Source: Histoplasma ohiense
Taxonomy: Eukaryota; Ascomycota; Eurotiomycetes; Onygenales; Ajellomycetaceae
Assembly (NCBI GenBank): GCA_017607445.1
Contig: JAEVHH010000005.1
Location: forward strand, 2,423,001-2,487,000
Length of the DNA stretch: 64,000 bases
Reading direction: 5' to 3'
Notes under the pieces: model-generated
Database searches by the model: none
What the model was told of the DNA's origin: nothing
Seen by the model: the letters and a program-made list of their open reading frames with translations, nothing else
In this document: positions 48,005 to 59,401 of the stretch, piece by piece
Position numbering within the stretch: position 1 is the first letter of the stretch
Layout: each line of letters starts with the position of its first letter
Program-made: the position numbers and the translations under genes

Positions 48005-48196
48005 TCTCTTACAGAAGTTCAGAATCTCTAAGTTGTATTCATACAGAAGAAAGAATGAGCTTATGTCTGTTGTAGTGAAATCTCAACTGTTAATCACAAT
48101 CTCAGTGTGTGGCAGCAGATTGCTTCAGTTGTTTTGTGTGTAATTGCAGAACTTACAGAGAATGTTCTTTATCATTTATATCATTCTCTCAGTATG
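48005..48196 (-). mobile_element. Fragment of gypsy A integrase, minus strand
   Basis: This is homologous to 31143-31325 in element A2 in the same orientation, which is an integrase segment. It ends abruptly at about 48196, where the CpG-containing island begins. There are no LTRs or target duplication, so it is a broken relic at the boundary between repeat and gene DNA. Confidence 0.75.
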
Positions 48197-48380
48197 TGCG
48201 GTGCGCTAGTCCGTGATAGGCAGCCTAGGGCCAACACGTTTGACATAGCTGAGGTAAGCGCTCTATTGCCCAACTTATTTATGGGCTGGGGTGTTAGGTG
48301 ACTGTTAGACACCTAGGTATCTTGCTACACAACTTTTACTAATTGCCCTACTGTATTGAAGGTTTTTTCCCCACAAGAAG

Positions 48381-49334
48381 ATGATGCCACCAGTCAATCA
48401 ATCAGTTCTACAGCCTTCCCAACACCGATGGTACCTCGGATCGCGAATCGAGTGCGAACGAATCGAAACGCAGGCTCCGCCAGCAGGCGTCCTTGCAGCT
48501 TGGAGTGATGGAGACTGCTCGTATATTTTGCGGAAAATATCAGCAGATATTGCACCACCTGAGTCTCAAGACCATGTTTCCAAGGACATCCATCTGGTAC
48601 ATGAGGGTGGCAGCTCCTCAGCGGTGTGGGCTATTGGCAAAAGCGCCTTTTGCAAAGTCAAATACTGGCATCCTAGCTTGGGGCTTGAGGGGGACACCAT
48701 AGCATTTGTTAGGGAACACGTACCTCAAATCCCGGTACCGGAAGTTATTTATTCCTGGATTGATGAAGATCGGACATTCTTGATTCTCAAGAGAGTTCAA
48801 GGTGTGACATTGAGAGATGCATGGTCTTCGTTCTCTTCCTTGCAGCGTGACTTGATCCTCAAGGAAATTGCAAGCATCTGTGACCTACTTGCTTTGAAGA
48901 CTTCAGCAAAACTTCAGAGTGTATCCGGAAAGGCCTTGCCTGAAAGGTTCCTCGCAGTCGCAAAAGATGGTTTTGTGGGACCTCTCACATCGACTGAGAG
49001 TTTGGAATATTTTACTGTCCTAGACTCCAACCTATGTCCCAAAATCGGAAAGGATTTTTATCTATACCATGCAGATCTTGGTCCGGGAAATATTATGGTG
49101 TCCAAAGATGGATCTATCACAGGGATTCTTGATTGGGAGGCTGCTGGTTTCTACCCTCGCTTCTGGATTGCAACAAAACCGTCGGTTGCGCCCGGTCTCG
49201 ACTTTTCCCCTCCCATCGCAGGAATCGAAGAATTCGAGTGGAGAAAACGGCTGAGGTTGGAGCTCGAGAGTAGAGGATACCCTCAAGCTTCAGCTTGGTA
49301 CATGAAGTGGAGGCGTGCTCGACCTAAAAAGTGA
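48381..49334 (+). CDS. Phosphotransferase (APH / kinase-like fold) family protein
   Basis: This is a single 317-codon open reading frame with ordinary codon use and many CpG sites, unlike everything around it. Visible motifs are those of the aminoglycoside-phosphotransferase/choline-kinase-like fold: a hinge-like region (RTFLILKRVQGVTLRDAW, residues 131-148), the catalytic loop HADLGPGN (His230 to Asn237, with Asp232 as likely base), and DWE (251-253) for the metal-binding Asp. A Lys-containing CKVKYW at 91-96 may be the nucleotide-binding strand. In fungi such proteins form large families of mostly unknown substrate; this is not evidence for drug resistance. The start is uncertain between the two adjacent ATGs. 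The C-terminus (RRARPKK) is rather short. No introns are needed. It is likely a cytosolic enzyme. Confidence 0.88.
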   Translation: MMPPVNQSVLQPSQHRWYLGSRIECERIETQAPPAGVLAAWSDGDCSYILRKISADIAPPESQDHVSKDIHLVHEGGSSSAVWAIGKSAFCKVKYWHPSLGLEGDTIAFVREHVPQIPVPEVIYSWIDEDRTFLILKRVQGVTLRDAWSSFSSLQRDLILKEIASICDLLALKTSAKLQSVSGKALPERFLAVAKDGFVGPLTSTESLEYFTVLDSNLCPKIGKDFYLYHADLGPGNIMVSKDGSITGILDWEAAGFYPRFWIATKPSVAPGLDFSPPIAGIEEFEWRKRLRLELESRGYPQASAWYMKWRRARPKK

Positions 49335-49790
49335 ATATTCTCTACTGATCGATCTTTTGAGACATTCCACCTCTGCGGGACCAGGAGTATAGTTCTGAAG
49401 ACATGGAATGAAGCCCGGCTGAGGACTTGAGCTATGTATGATAGAGCGACAGATAGCTAAGTGAAATTGAATATAAGAATAACCAAGCTTCAGCAGCAGG
49501 CATTAAGAGTTTGATAATGCACGAGCCTATGATAGGTCCTAAATACACATGTGGCAAATAATGCATTTACGAGAGGTCCCCATAGTGGGTTGCACGAAGA
49601 CAGAAATGATGATTCTTCCATGCTAACTGAGAAAATATTGGAGACCCAGGCTAATGACCGTAACCCAAACCATTTCCTGACTTATTTGGGAGGGATCTTG
49701 AAAAGCAAATGAGCCTATTGCGCCGGTTAGCTGTCGGCGCTGTTCAACTATAATATTTAAACAAAAGCGTACATTTGTTCTCGGTCGGAA
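49335..49790. other. Intergenic, gene island
   Basis: This is normal-composition DNA with CpG sites and no convincing ORF. It holds the 3' region of the phosphotransferase gene and, on the other strand, the 3' side of the small zinc-ribbon ORF. No repeats were recognised. Confidence 0.5.
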
Positions 49791-49877
49791 TCAAACGACC
49801 TTGGGGAGCTCTGCTCCGCAATACTCGCATGTGTCCGCCCCCGACACATTTCCTTTCTTGCACTTTGGGCAATCCAT
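49791..49877 (-). CDS. Candidate 28-residue zinc-ribbon peptide (or last exon)
   Basis: The minus strand has ATG at 49877 and TGA at 49793-49791. The product is 28 residues with Cys at 3, 6, 17 and 20 (CPKC ... CEYC), a clear zinc-ribbon spacing, followed by GAEL. It lies in unmutated DNA. A TATATAAG box on the same strand about 200 bp upstream (50087-50080) is suggestive. It is too short for statistical support; it may be a small protein, or the final exon of a gene whose upstream exons I cannot identify. Confidence 0.45.
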   Translation of the reverse strand: MDCPKCKKGNVSGADTCEYCGAELPKVV

Positions 49878-50079
49878 CTTTGCGCACAGGTTTGTCGATT
49901 GGATTTATCTAGAAGCAAATTATTTAGTCTTTCCACTGGTAATACTTTTTGGATTGCAAGAAAAGGGGTTTATACAGATGTTGCTTTGACTTTTCCACTG
50001 GCGTTTTGCTTGTAGGTCACTGAGTTGGATTTTGGATTGAAAGATATGAGTGGTGTAAATTGCAGGGTATATCCTGATG

Positions 50080-50087
50080 CTTATATA
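50080..50087 (-). promoter_or_regulatory. TATA-box-like element
   Basis: TATATAAG on the minus strand lies in GC-balanced DNA about 200 bp upstream of the zinc-ribbon ATG at 49877. It could be the core promoter of that small gene. The assignment rests on sequence and spacing only. Confidence 0.3.
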
Positions 50088-50484
50088 GCCCTGGCCTTAT
50101 GGATTCAGAAGGATGGAAAAATGGATGAGGTTGGACCAACTATCTGATCTTGTCTCCTATGGCTTACATACCCCGTCGAGTTGATTAATACCCCACCTCA
50201 CAAATGCTTTCAGCCTGAACTCGACATCTAACCATACGAGACTGGATTGATGCGGCATGCTTTCGTTCAGCTGGGAGATGGTCAGGCTGGCTCAAGTAAT
50301 TTGTGATTTACGTCAAATCATTGCTTGGTTTGGAATGGTTTCAGCTGCCGCCTTCATGGTGAGTCACAGCAGCAGGACAAGCTAGCCATTTCTCCAGTGC
50401 ATGCATAAGGGCCCGGCGGGGAGCCTGGAAATGGTGCCAAACACCATCAATATCCGTTGCAAGGCAAGAATCCTGGAGCACAGC

Positions 50485-50486
<2 letters not shown>
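50088..50486. other. Intergenic, gene island
   Basis: This is normal-composition DNA without a recognisable gene or repeat. It precedes a (TA)n tract. Confidence 0.45.

Positions 50487-50520
<34 letters not shown>
50487..50520. repeat. (TA)n microsatellite
   Basis: About 17 uninterrupted TA dinucleotides lie inside the gene island. Confidence 0.95.
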
Positions 50521-50524
<4 letters not shown>

Positions 50525-50618
50525 GCAGCAAGTGCCATTATCCCTGTGCATGCCAGCTCACTTTTGACATGGATAACTGTTGGAAATTCTGAGAATCGAG
50601 TCACGAGGCACGAGCATT

Positions 50619-50952
50619 AGATGTCCCTCTCCGCTCACTATAAAGCCTTCCAGGCACGGCAGCGGCGGTCCCCTCGGGGAACCACACTATAGCTCCACCA
50701 TGAATGACCATACATCGGGCCAGAAGTGGATGCGCAGCTTGGAAAAATCCTTTTCAATGAGCTGAGTCTTCTCAAGAGTTGCCATCTGGATCCTGTTTTC
50801 TCTCTCTCTGTGTACATAGAAATCTCTTCAGCATAGCACATCTCCATGCCCTTCAGGAGGCTTCTGAAACACAGGCGCTGCCCGTGTTTTCTCCGGGACA
50901 TTAAACCTATACATACATACATACATACATACATACATACATACATACATAC
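50619..50952 (+). mobile_element. LINE1 3' end, 5'-truncated, young copy
   Basis: This 334-bp insertion is homologous to 10514-10829. It ends in a (CATA)n tail at about 50908-50952. A 13-bp target duplication AGGCACGAGCATT lies at 50606-50618 and 50953-50965. It keeps CpG, CpC and GG (for example GGCACGGCAGCGGCGG) that are changed in the 10.5-kb copy, so it is recent or escaped mutation, possibly because it is short. Confidence 0.92.
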
Positions 50953-50965
50953 AGGCACGAGCATT

Positions 50966-51807
50966 GTGTCGACATCCTGACAGGCTCCCTTACCGGAAGA
51001 ACGTAGGGTCAATTTACAGTGATTCCACAGTGGTTCCACCGTTCCACGCCGGTCACATGTCGCCGATTGTAACACATGTTCCACCATTGATTTCAGTGAT
51101 ACATTGCTAAAAATTAAACATCAAGATGGCATTGAACCAGCACAGAACTTTTTGACATCATCAGAGCACAGCTCAGTCATCATATAATCAGTGAATGCCA
51201 TCATCAAGATACTATTGAGATACTGTGAACTATAATATACTGTTTTGTCAGCAAATCAATGCATACTATTCAGCTAACTACTTCATACAAATCAAACTAT
51301 TCATCAACTAATGTAGCTTACTATCTAAAGAAACAAAATATTTCAAATGCAATGTAAATATCTTATTGTTCATAATTCATACACCAAACAACTGCTATTT
51401 TCATTACTATTCAGTATCAGAATGTCATGCAATGCTGTCTTTTGAATCACTGAAAGTCTGACAATAGTGTAACTGTTGAAATTCTCTTGTAAAATCAGCA
51501 GATTCAGCAGATGATTCTGTCTGATATAATATAGAGAAATAAATATAAAGAAAATCCACTTGACTCTCTTCATTTCATGAATAAAAATGATTGTAATTTA
51601 GTCAAGATCAGCTCTCTGATATTGAAGAATATCTCTCTTCATAAAAAAGATTCAGTGAACACACTCTTTGATTTATATATTAACAAATCAATAACTGATT
51701 GATTGATTAATTGAAGAGACATACTGAACTGAGAATGTTAACATATTATAGAAAAGAATTAAATAATGATTTAATTTTAAAACTAAGAGTTTATTTCAAT
51801 CAGTGTT
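50966..51807. other. Boundary region between gene island and repeats
   Basis: The first about 120 bp have normal composition with CpG and short CCAC/GTGG repeats. From about 51085 the DNA is A/T-rich and depleted like the repeats. No gene or element was recognised; a 67-codon open stretch on minus (51573-51370) has no features. Confidence 0.45.
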
Positions 51808-52076
51808 TGTAATGCACTTATTTATTATTTCCTTATTATCTTATCTTCACTTATTCTTACCTCTTTCCATTATACTCTCGCTACTGCTATTTCTACATGT
51901 ATATATATATTGATGTATGTATTTCACACATCTATTTTCTCTTTCTTTTCTTTCTTAGTGATTAGCTACACTACACTTCTACACTATTACTACTACTATA
52001 TTACTATTACCATTATCTCTGCTACACTATATACTATTTTTTACTGTTACTCTTCACACTGTCACCACCTCTCACA
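51808..52076 (+). repeat. Family B LTR, copy 4 (5' LTR of B3)
   Basis: This 269-bp LTR runs TGTAATGCAC to CTCTCACA in plus orientation and is followed by the family B leader and gag start. Confidence 0.85.
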
Positions 52077-52139
52077 GTTTCTAATCACTCAATTTTCAAG
52101 AGATGATTCATTGAGTAATAGTCATAATCTCTATCCACA

Positions 52140-52572
52140 GCATCCATCATACTCATACTATCACTGAATCTGAAGCAATAAATATTATTGAAGAAAAATA
52201 TGAAATACACACTTCTGCCACTGAAAGTGTACAACAAGTATCATTTTTTTTTATGAAATTAAACTTTGAATATAGTTCAGAAGAGAACATCTCTTCTGAA
52301 GATCTCAGCACAATTGAGATCAAGAAAATAGCTGTAACTAGAAGAATCAAGAAGTTACAGACTGAGAAGAAATTGCAAGAACTTCAACATCAATGCAATA
52401 CTTTACTGCAAGAATTGAATGAAACAATTCCAGCCACTTAAAATACACTAGAAACACATTCAAATCATGGTAGAGATGCAACTAATGTGAATGATAATTA
52501 TAAAAACATCACAAACATTCTCAGATTACTGAAACTCACACTATAAATACTCAACATCTTAGTGAAAAGTGT
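52140..52572 (+). pseudogene. Gypsy B3 gag, truncated
   Basis: Plus-strand start of family B gag (SSEENISSEDLSTIE block at 52276-52320, then RRIKKLQTEKKLQELQH). It stops at about 52572, where a GC-rich palindrome and the Helitron region begin. Stops are present. It is parallel to 23539-23095 of B1. Confidence 0.8.
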
Positions 52573-52575
52573 TAT

Positions 52576-52598
52576 TAGACGGAGCGAAGCGAAGTCTA
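52576..52598. other. GC-rich palindrome at the gypsy B3 / Helitron junction
   Basis: TAGAC and GTCTA arms enclose a GGAGCGAAGCGAA core, in a stretch otherwise free of CpG. The bases from 52595 (TCTATAAG) resemble the TC start of Helitron 5' ends. It may mark an element terminus; a second such CpG-rich motif lies at 29100. Confidence 0.35.
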
Positions 52599-52899
52599 TA
52601 AGAATCATACAAAGTTCTGAGGGTGTCAAAAGTTGCTTCATTTTGTGGCTGAAATGATTGGATATACAGCATTACAAAATGATGGCTTAAATGTTGTTGA
52701 TATTATTGATGCAGAAAAGATTTCTGATTCTCTGATTGATCAAAATACTCAAAATTCCCACTTTTAAATCTGCAGTGAAGATTTAACTTTTCCAAATACT
52801 GATTCATCATTAAATTGAATATCTAACACTAATTCACAATTGAATGTGATGTCTTGATTTTATCTCTGAATGTAGTTTCATCATTCTTCTTCTCAATCA

Positions 52900-55800
52900 T
52901 AACTTCTCTATCTCAACTTTGCATTATTGTTTATCATTGTTTCATTTAAACATGGAGTATTTTCATTGTTATCAATCATTTCCTCATGTATGCTTTACAA
53001 AGAATGCTGATTTCACTGATTTCTACTCTATCTATTTGAATTGTTGCAAACAAAGCAAGTGTTCTCACTGCAAAAAACCTCTCCCTCCACTCATCATTAC
53101 AAACAATAATAATTCATCAAAAATATACTCCACTTATTCTCTCTGTCATCAACATATCAATTTGAATCAATCTTCATCAAGATCATCATCAAAAAGATGA
53201 TCATCAGCCACTTCAAAAAGCTCTCTCTGATTGAAGTCACAGAAATTGGTGATATTTCTTCTCTGTATAACAGTATGAATACTTCATAAATAATTGTCAA
53301 TGATATTACTGATGATTCTTAAGATCACTGCTGCTGAATACTCAACTATTCCCACATCTACAACATCATTCTCATCATCATTAAGTGTGTCAACAGTCAG
53401 TAATTTCTTTTCTATCTACTTGCTGAAGAAGGCTCCCACAATCTAACTGATATATCTGCATCAGAGTTCTTCAAATTTCAACATTGTTCTTCCACAGTAT
53501 ATATTCAATCAGCTGAATTATTACTTTATACCATCTTCATCTCTTCAATCATCTTCACATTTCTTACATCACTATCACTCAGAATCTTCTTTGCAGATAT
53601 ACAATCCTCATACATCAGACAATATAGACATTGAATCAGTCTATATATTGTCATTCTCTCAATTGAGTGGTTCTGAAAGTGGATATACATCAGATGAATA
53701 TTTCTCAGCAGCAGTCTCTTTCTATCAATTCTCTTATTCATTATCATCAGATTTACAGAATGATACTTGGTTAATCTTCTTTCTACAGTCAGAGAATTCA
53801 ACACTTTCATCTGAGTTCATATGTAATGATGACATTGAGTTAAATGAGTGACAATGTGAGCTGTGTCAACCAGATCCAGTTGTATCACATAATGACTGAC
53901 AGTATATTTGTAATTTTCACAGAGCATTCAAGAATGAGAAGAGAGAAATCTGCACAGTGTGCAAGAAAACCTGGTTTCAAATGAAACTCACATTGATCAA
54001 GATTTGTGATAGATGTGTGTGAGATCAATGTCAACTGAAACAGCAGCAATAAGATGATTATACTGAATCAGATGCATCAGATCTATACAGTGATGACAAT
54101 GATATGAATTCTGACAGAGTTTCACAACATTTATCTGAGTTAACAGTGACAGAGGAGATGCTGATTGCATGATGTAGCTTGCATATACAGATGAGATGAG
54201 TTTGCAGACTTCAGTACTGATATTTGAGACACACAGTATACTTTATACAAAACACAATAACTGTGATTGACAAACTTCCAAGATTTTCTCAGTCATTTGA
54301 GATGCTGATACTCAAATCATGCAGACATGATCAGATCTCTGAAACAAATATTCAGTATATCACTGATCTGTGGATAAGAAGACACAATGTGCTGATATGA
54401 CTGCACTATCTTTCCACTCACCACTTCAACTATCACTATATTGAAATTGATGAGAATGCAGTGGCATCACTCCTCTATGATGCAGATATAAGTGATCAAC
54501 TCTCTTTCACATATGAGAATACTGAATCATCTGATCATGAATCAGCTACAGATTCACAATCAGAACCACTCACTCAATCAGAATAATATGATGATGATGT
54601 CTTTGATACCACATCTTTTATTCCAAATCTTCTAGCAGACACTGATGAATACACACTGCTTGTAAGTCATATCAATGCAATCACTGATGATCATTTGATC
54701 ATGCCCTCTGTTTGTCACACACCACTTGTCAATTTTAATTCACAAGAGTGAATGTATTCGATGGTATTCTCCACTCTATTTCCACAGATGAAAGCTGATT
54801 TTGCAAATGAACATAAGCACTCAGTAACACTCACTCAGTGAGCTTGTCATCTGATGCAATATTCAGATGAATGTTTTGCTAGACATCCACAATTTCACTA
54901 TATAGTGTTCAACCAGATACTGTGTGAGCAAGCATTTCACACTGCAAAGTGATATGTTGCCAAAGACAGAGACAGTTGCAATCTGACTATTGATGATATT
55001 CAGAAAACAATACTTGATATCAATCATTCATCTCTTCTTCAAAGAATAGTGAGATCTGAGTCATCAATCAAAGACATGTGACTGTACTGAAACAAGCAGT
55101 GATATGAACTTGAGAGTATCCCACATTGACTTTCAATGAACAGTCTATTTCTCATTCTCAGTGCTGCAGATCATCAGTGGTATGATCTACAAATTTATTT
55201 ACTCAGATTTCATGAGTATCACCAGACTACTGATGACAGACAGCAGACGGCAATCACATATGACAACATTCAGAACAATCTTCATATTGTTGTTTACTAT
55301 TTAGCTCACTGTTTCCATCTTTTTACTCAGTGAGTGCTAACACCAAAGTTCAATGTAGTTGATCACTGATTTCAATTTGAGTGGCAGAGTAGAGACAGTG
55401 ATCATATTCATGATTTCATCTGATCACATAATGTCTCTGTTGCTGATGTGTCATCACTAGTCATTCATCAGGCTATTGCAACTTTCTGAGATCTTAAAAT
55501 CACAGCAGTTAACTCTGATTCAACTCATTCCTTAGATCAAAGACATCTGTCTTCTTTGTCATTTCATCAACAGATATGAATATACATATTTCTGGTGAAG
55601 TCTTCCACAGAGTCCCTCAAATCAATACTATTGCATCAATACTAACCCTCTTATAGACAAACTCCAGAGACTATTGCACAGCTCTGATCAATCATTTTGA
55701 AAGATATACACAACACTCTGATGCATACTGTCTTTGCAGAGATAAACAGACTCATGAGATTCACTGCAGATTTTACTACTCACATTCCTTGTATGACACA

Positions 55801-58377
55801 CTCACTATTACATATTGTGATGGTTTGGATAGTTCTTCACAACATAAATCTCAATGAACATTTGCTGCTAAGCAAACAGATCAGCTGTTACAAGCATTCT
55901 CTTCAACAATCACTTTTGACTGACTTGTAAATGAGAATCTCTCATCTTTCACTTTCTTGAAAGATGTACTGAAATATGCAGTGAAATACTGCACAAAGAA
56001 TGAAGTGAAATTCACATTATACAATGATATTGCAAGAGCTGTGTGCAATGCAACTTCTCATTTCTGCACCTCATCAGCTATACAGTCAGTGATTACTAAG
56101 CTGTTGAATAGATTTATTGATGAGAGGGATTAATCTGTTCAAGAAGTGTGTCATCATCTGTTTGATCTATCTTTGATAGAATGCAGTTGCATTGTCATAT
56201 CAATGTGTTGTCATGAAAATTCTCTTCAGTGTGAAAACTTTGAGATCATCAACTCCAATCTTATGCAGCAGAAGTCTATATTTGACAAATATAGAAATCA
56301 TTTATCAGTTCTAGATAATATCATACTTCTTCAGTTCATGCAGAGTTATGATTTCAAGACTTACAGACAACAGCTTCAAGCCTCATCACAATTGATGTCA
56401 TTCTGATCTCAGTATTCATCTGATTGTAGCAATAGTGAATACCTCAACTTTTGCAGAGTGAAGATGATCATACATCATTCATGACATGATTGCAATATCC
56501 ATCTGAACACATTTGATGAGTTTGACAACTGAGTGGAAGCCTACAATCACTGCCTGCATGAACATCAAGGTATGCATGAATTCAACACATTTGATTTTGT
56601 GGAGGATGAAGTCATTGCAGATGAATTTGAGTCAGACAAGCAACAGAAGAATACAGTTCAGAATGATTGAGAGATATTGACAACTGATCTTTCAGATTAC
56701 AAAAATATCAAAAATGAACTCAGTGATCTTGACATGCATGATATGAATATTCATCATAACTGGCACAGTCATTGCCACTCTATTGAAGATCTATTCTTGA
56801 ATGATTGATGAAAGACTGTCAAGACATGTGATCATTCATCATTTTCAGCATCAACTATAATAAGCTCAGACATTCTCATCAATGAGCAGCATCAGTTGTT
56901 TGATTTGATCATTGATTATTTCAGATAAGAACTCACTGACATATCTCAGCCATCTCTGCTTCTCAATATTGATGGCCAAGGAGAAACTGGCAAGTCATAT
57001 GTCATTGATGTCATTAGTAAGCATCTTGACCACATGGCACATCAGCAGAGAAGAGCATCTTCAATAGTTCAATCTGCTTCAACAGATGTGACAGCTTTCA
57101 ACATTCAAAGTATCACACTTCACAGTCTATTACATCTATCTGTTCACACTGCATATCAGTCACTATCATCTGAGACACTGTCATCTCTTCAGGAAACACT
57201 GTGTCATGTGAAATACATCATCATTGATGAAAAATCAATGCTTGATCTCACAATGATTAGTCAGATTGATCACCAGCTTAAAGAGCTATATTCACAGTGT
57301 GGTGATATATTCTTTGATAAATGAAGCATTCTGTTGATCAACAATTTCTATCAGCTTCCCTCTGTCATAGACTCCTCTCTATACTTGGTTTTCCCTCATC
57401 CACAAATTGATGATGCTGTTGATATATACCATTTCTTATCCACCACTCTCATCCTTCAGCAGGTTATGCATCAGTGTGAAGGTGATGATCAATCAACTCA
57501 GTTTAGACAGATGCTGAGCAATCTGCAAACTAACACTCTAACACAGAACAATTGACAATTGTTTTTCTTCAGAGTAAAGCACAATCTTTATCTCAATGAA
57601 GTCATTCTATTCAAGAACACCATTCACATATATTCAAAGAATGAGAATGTCCACTCATATAACATGTCAAGACTCAGAGCATGCAATCAATCAGTTAAAA
57701 TAATATCCATCAATCATCTGAGGCATGAATCAGCAAAGACAGCCACAGCAGACAAGGCACAGAATCTATTCAATATTATTTACTTGAGCATTGATTGTCA
57801 AGTGATGCTTATGCAGAATTTATGAACTGACAAAGATTTTGTTAATGAGTTACTTGATACTGTGTATGATATTCTTTGAGTTGATTTCTGTGATCTCATG
57901 CTCACACCCCCACATGCAATACTGGTCAAGTTTGATGAGTATACTGACTCAGAAGTCATTGTTGACCCCATTGACAATCAGTCTGTTGTTTTCATATTCT
58001 GTTCACAGATGGAATTCAATCTGAATGAAAATCATTGTACTCAAGAACAATTTTCTGTTGCACTTGCATATGTCATCACAGTTCACAAAAGCCAGAGTGT
58101 GACTTTGAACAGAGCAGTTTTAAATATATATAACACAGATTTTGTACCTGGTCTTGCTTATATTGTCTGTTCTCATGTCAGATCTCTCAATGGCCTGATG
58201 TTTGATCAGAAGTTTGATTATACACACTTTCAAACATCAATAACAACAGTCATGTTAAACTGTCATGAGAATGCAAGATGCAGAAGTCAGCAGCAAAACA
58301 TTGAGCAGTATATAAACAGTATATACATTACTGTAGAAGTCTTCAGAAGCTCTCATCAGTCTTCAATTTCAGAATAA
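52900..58377 (+). pseudogene. Helitron Rep-helicase polyprotein, broken
   Basis: This is one long plus-strand protein (roughly 1,800 codons) interrupted by TGA. Domains in order follow. A Cys-rich zinc region (CELC..., then CTVCKKTW, CDRC) is at 53850-54050. A DUF6570-like block (about 54120-54480, LTVTEEMLIA to YIEIDENA) is next. The Rep/helitron-like nuclease (about 54740-56230) has SAADHQWYDLQ, FEWQSRDSDHIHDF with the HUH-type His-x-His near 55402, KYAVKYCTKNE with its two Tyr, and QEVCHHLF. A Pif1-family helicase (56960-58377) has GQGETGKSY (Walker A), IIIDEKSML (Walker B region) and a C-terminal VALAYVITVHKSQS block. This domain order is diagnostic for Helitrons, which transpose by rolling-circle replication. 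Element ends are not certain. Confidence 0.88.
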
Positions 58378-59401
58378 CTTTCCTTGATCATTGCAAGATA
58401 TCTATTCAAATTTGAAAGCTGGTCAGTAAGTGTATTATACACTTGAAATACTTTTTTTGAGATTTTCATGATTTCTCTGATATATCTGTTGATGAGATCA
58501 TCATGTTTGAAGTTCTGTATACTGAATTATAGCTTGATTGATTAACATGATCAATATATATTCTACAAATATATATTTTTCCTTATGAGTCAGGTTGTTT
58601 CCTTCTTTGAAGATATATAATGATAGTCATTATATTATGTTTTCCATCGGTTGATTTCTGAAGTGATTCCATTGGAACTTAGAAGTGTTTAGAATATAAC
58701 ACTGTCTTGAATGTGTTTAGAATATAACACTGTTCTGAATAGAACTTTTTGTGAATAACTTATTAACCTTGAATAGTATATATCTATTCTATATCTATTC
58801 TATTCAATATCTATCTATTTCATCAGTTGAGTTGCACAGACATCTTGAGACAGTCTTCAGTTTCATTCATTATGTTCTATCTGCTTAGTCACTCACTGCA
58901 CTGACTCATTCATTCAACTTCTATAAAACTACTCTTCTCCTTACTTCTTATTTTCCTTGTCTTAGAGAAATCACATCATCTACCCCTTTCCACACAGCGC
59001 ATCAACCCCACTCTTATATCATCAAGTGAGTTGACATTTTTCTTTGCAAAGCATTCTACAGCTGATTAGTATAATTTAAATGATGAAAAACACATGGGAA
59101 ACAAGAGTATTTGATGTTCTTGAACTGTGATTCAAAAGTTGACTGGATTGCAAGCTTGTTTAGCTCACTTACATCTTATATTCTGTATGATATATTTGGA
59201 TTATCTGCTAATAAATCTGTTGACAGCAAATACACTATCCCCACCCCTGCCCTCACCCCCACCCCTAACAAATAAGTGCAATATCATAAGTTTAAACAAT
59301 ATAAATTTTGTGTTAGAGTCAAATGTTGATGGAGATGACATTTCAATCTATTTCACACATGTTGCTGATGGCTAATATATAATATAGCCAGTTTACTCAT
59401 C
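58378..59401. other. AT-rich spacer between Helitron protein and SNF2 gene
   Basis: No gene was recognised. A short tandem duplication (GTGTTTAGAATATAACACTG twice) lies near 58687-58733, and a C-rich tract near 59238. The Helitron 3' end could lie here, but I see no hairpin followed by CTRR that I would trust. Confidence 0.4.

Noticed and set aside
48493..48800. Extra ORFs of 60-74 codons within the phosphotransferase gene
   Set aside because: They are other frames of a gene whose main frame holds the conserved catalytic motifs.
50638..51087. 149-codon ORF on the minus strand
   Set aside because: It runs across the LINE1 tail, its (CATA)n tract (giving repeated Met-Tyr-Val-Cys) and the target duplication, so it is accidental.
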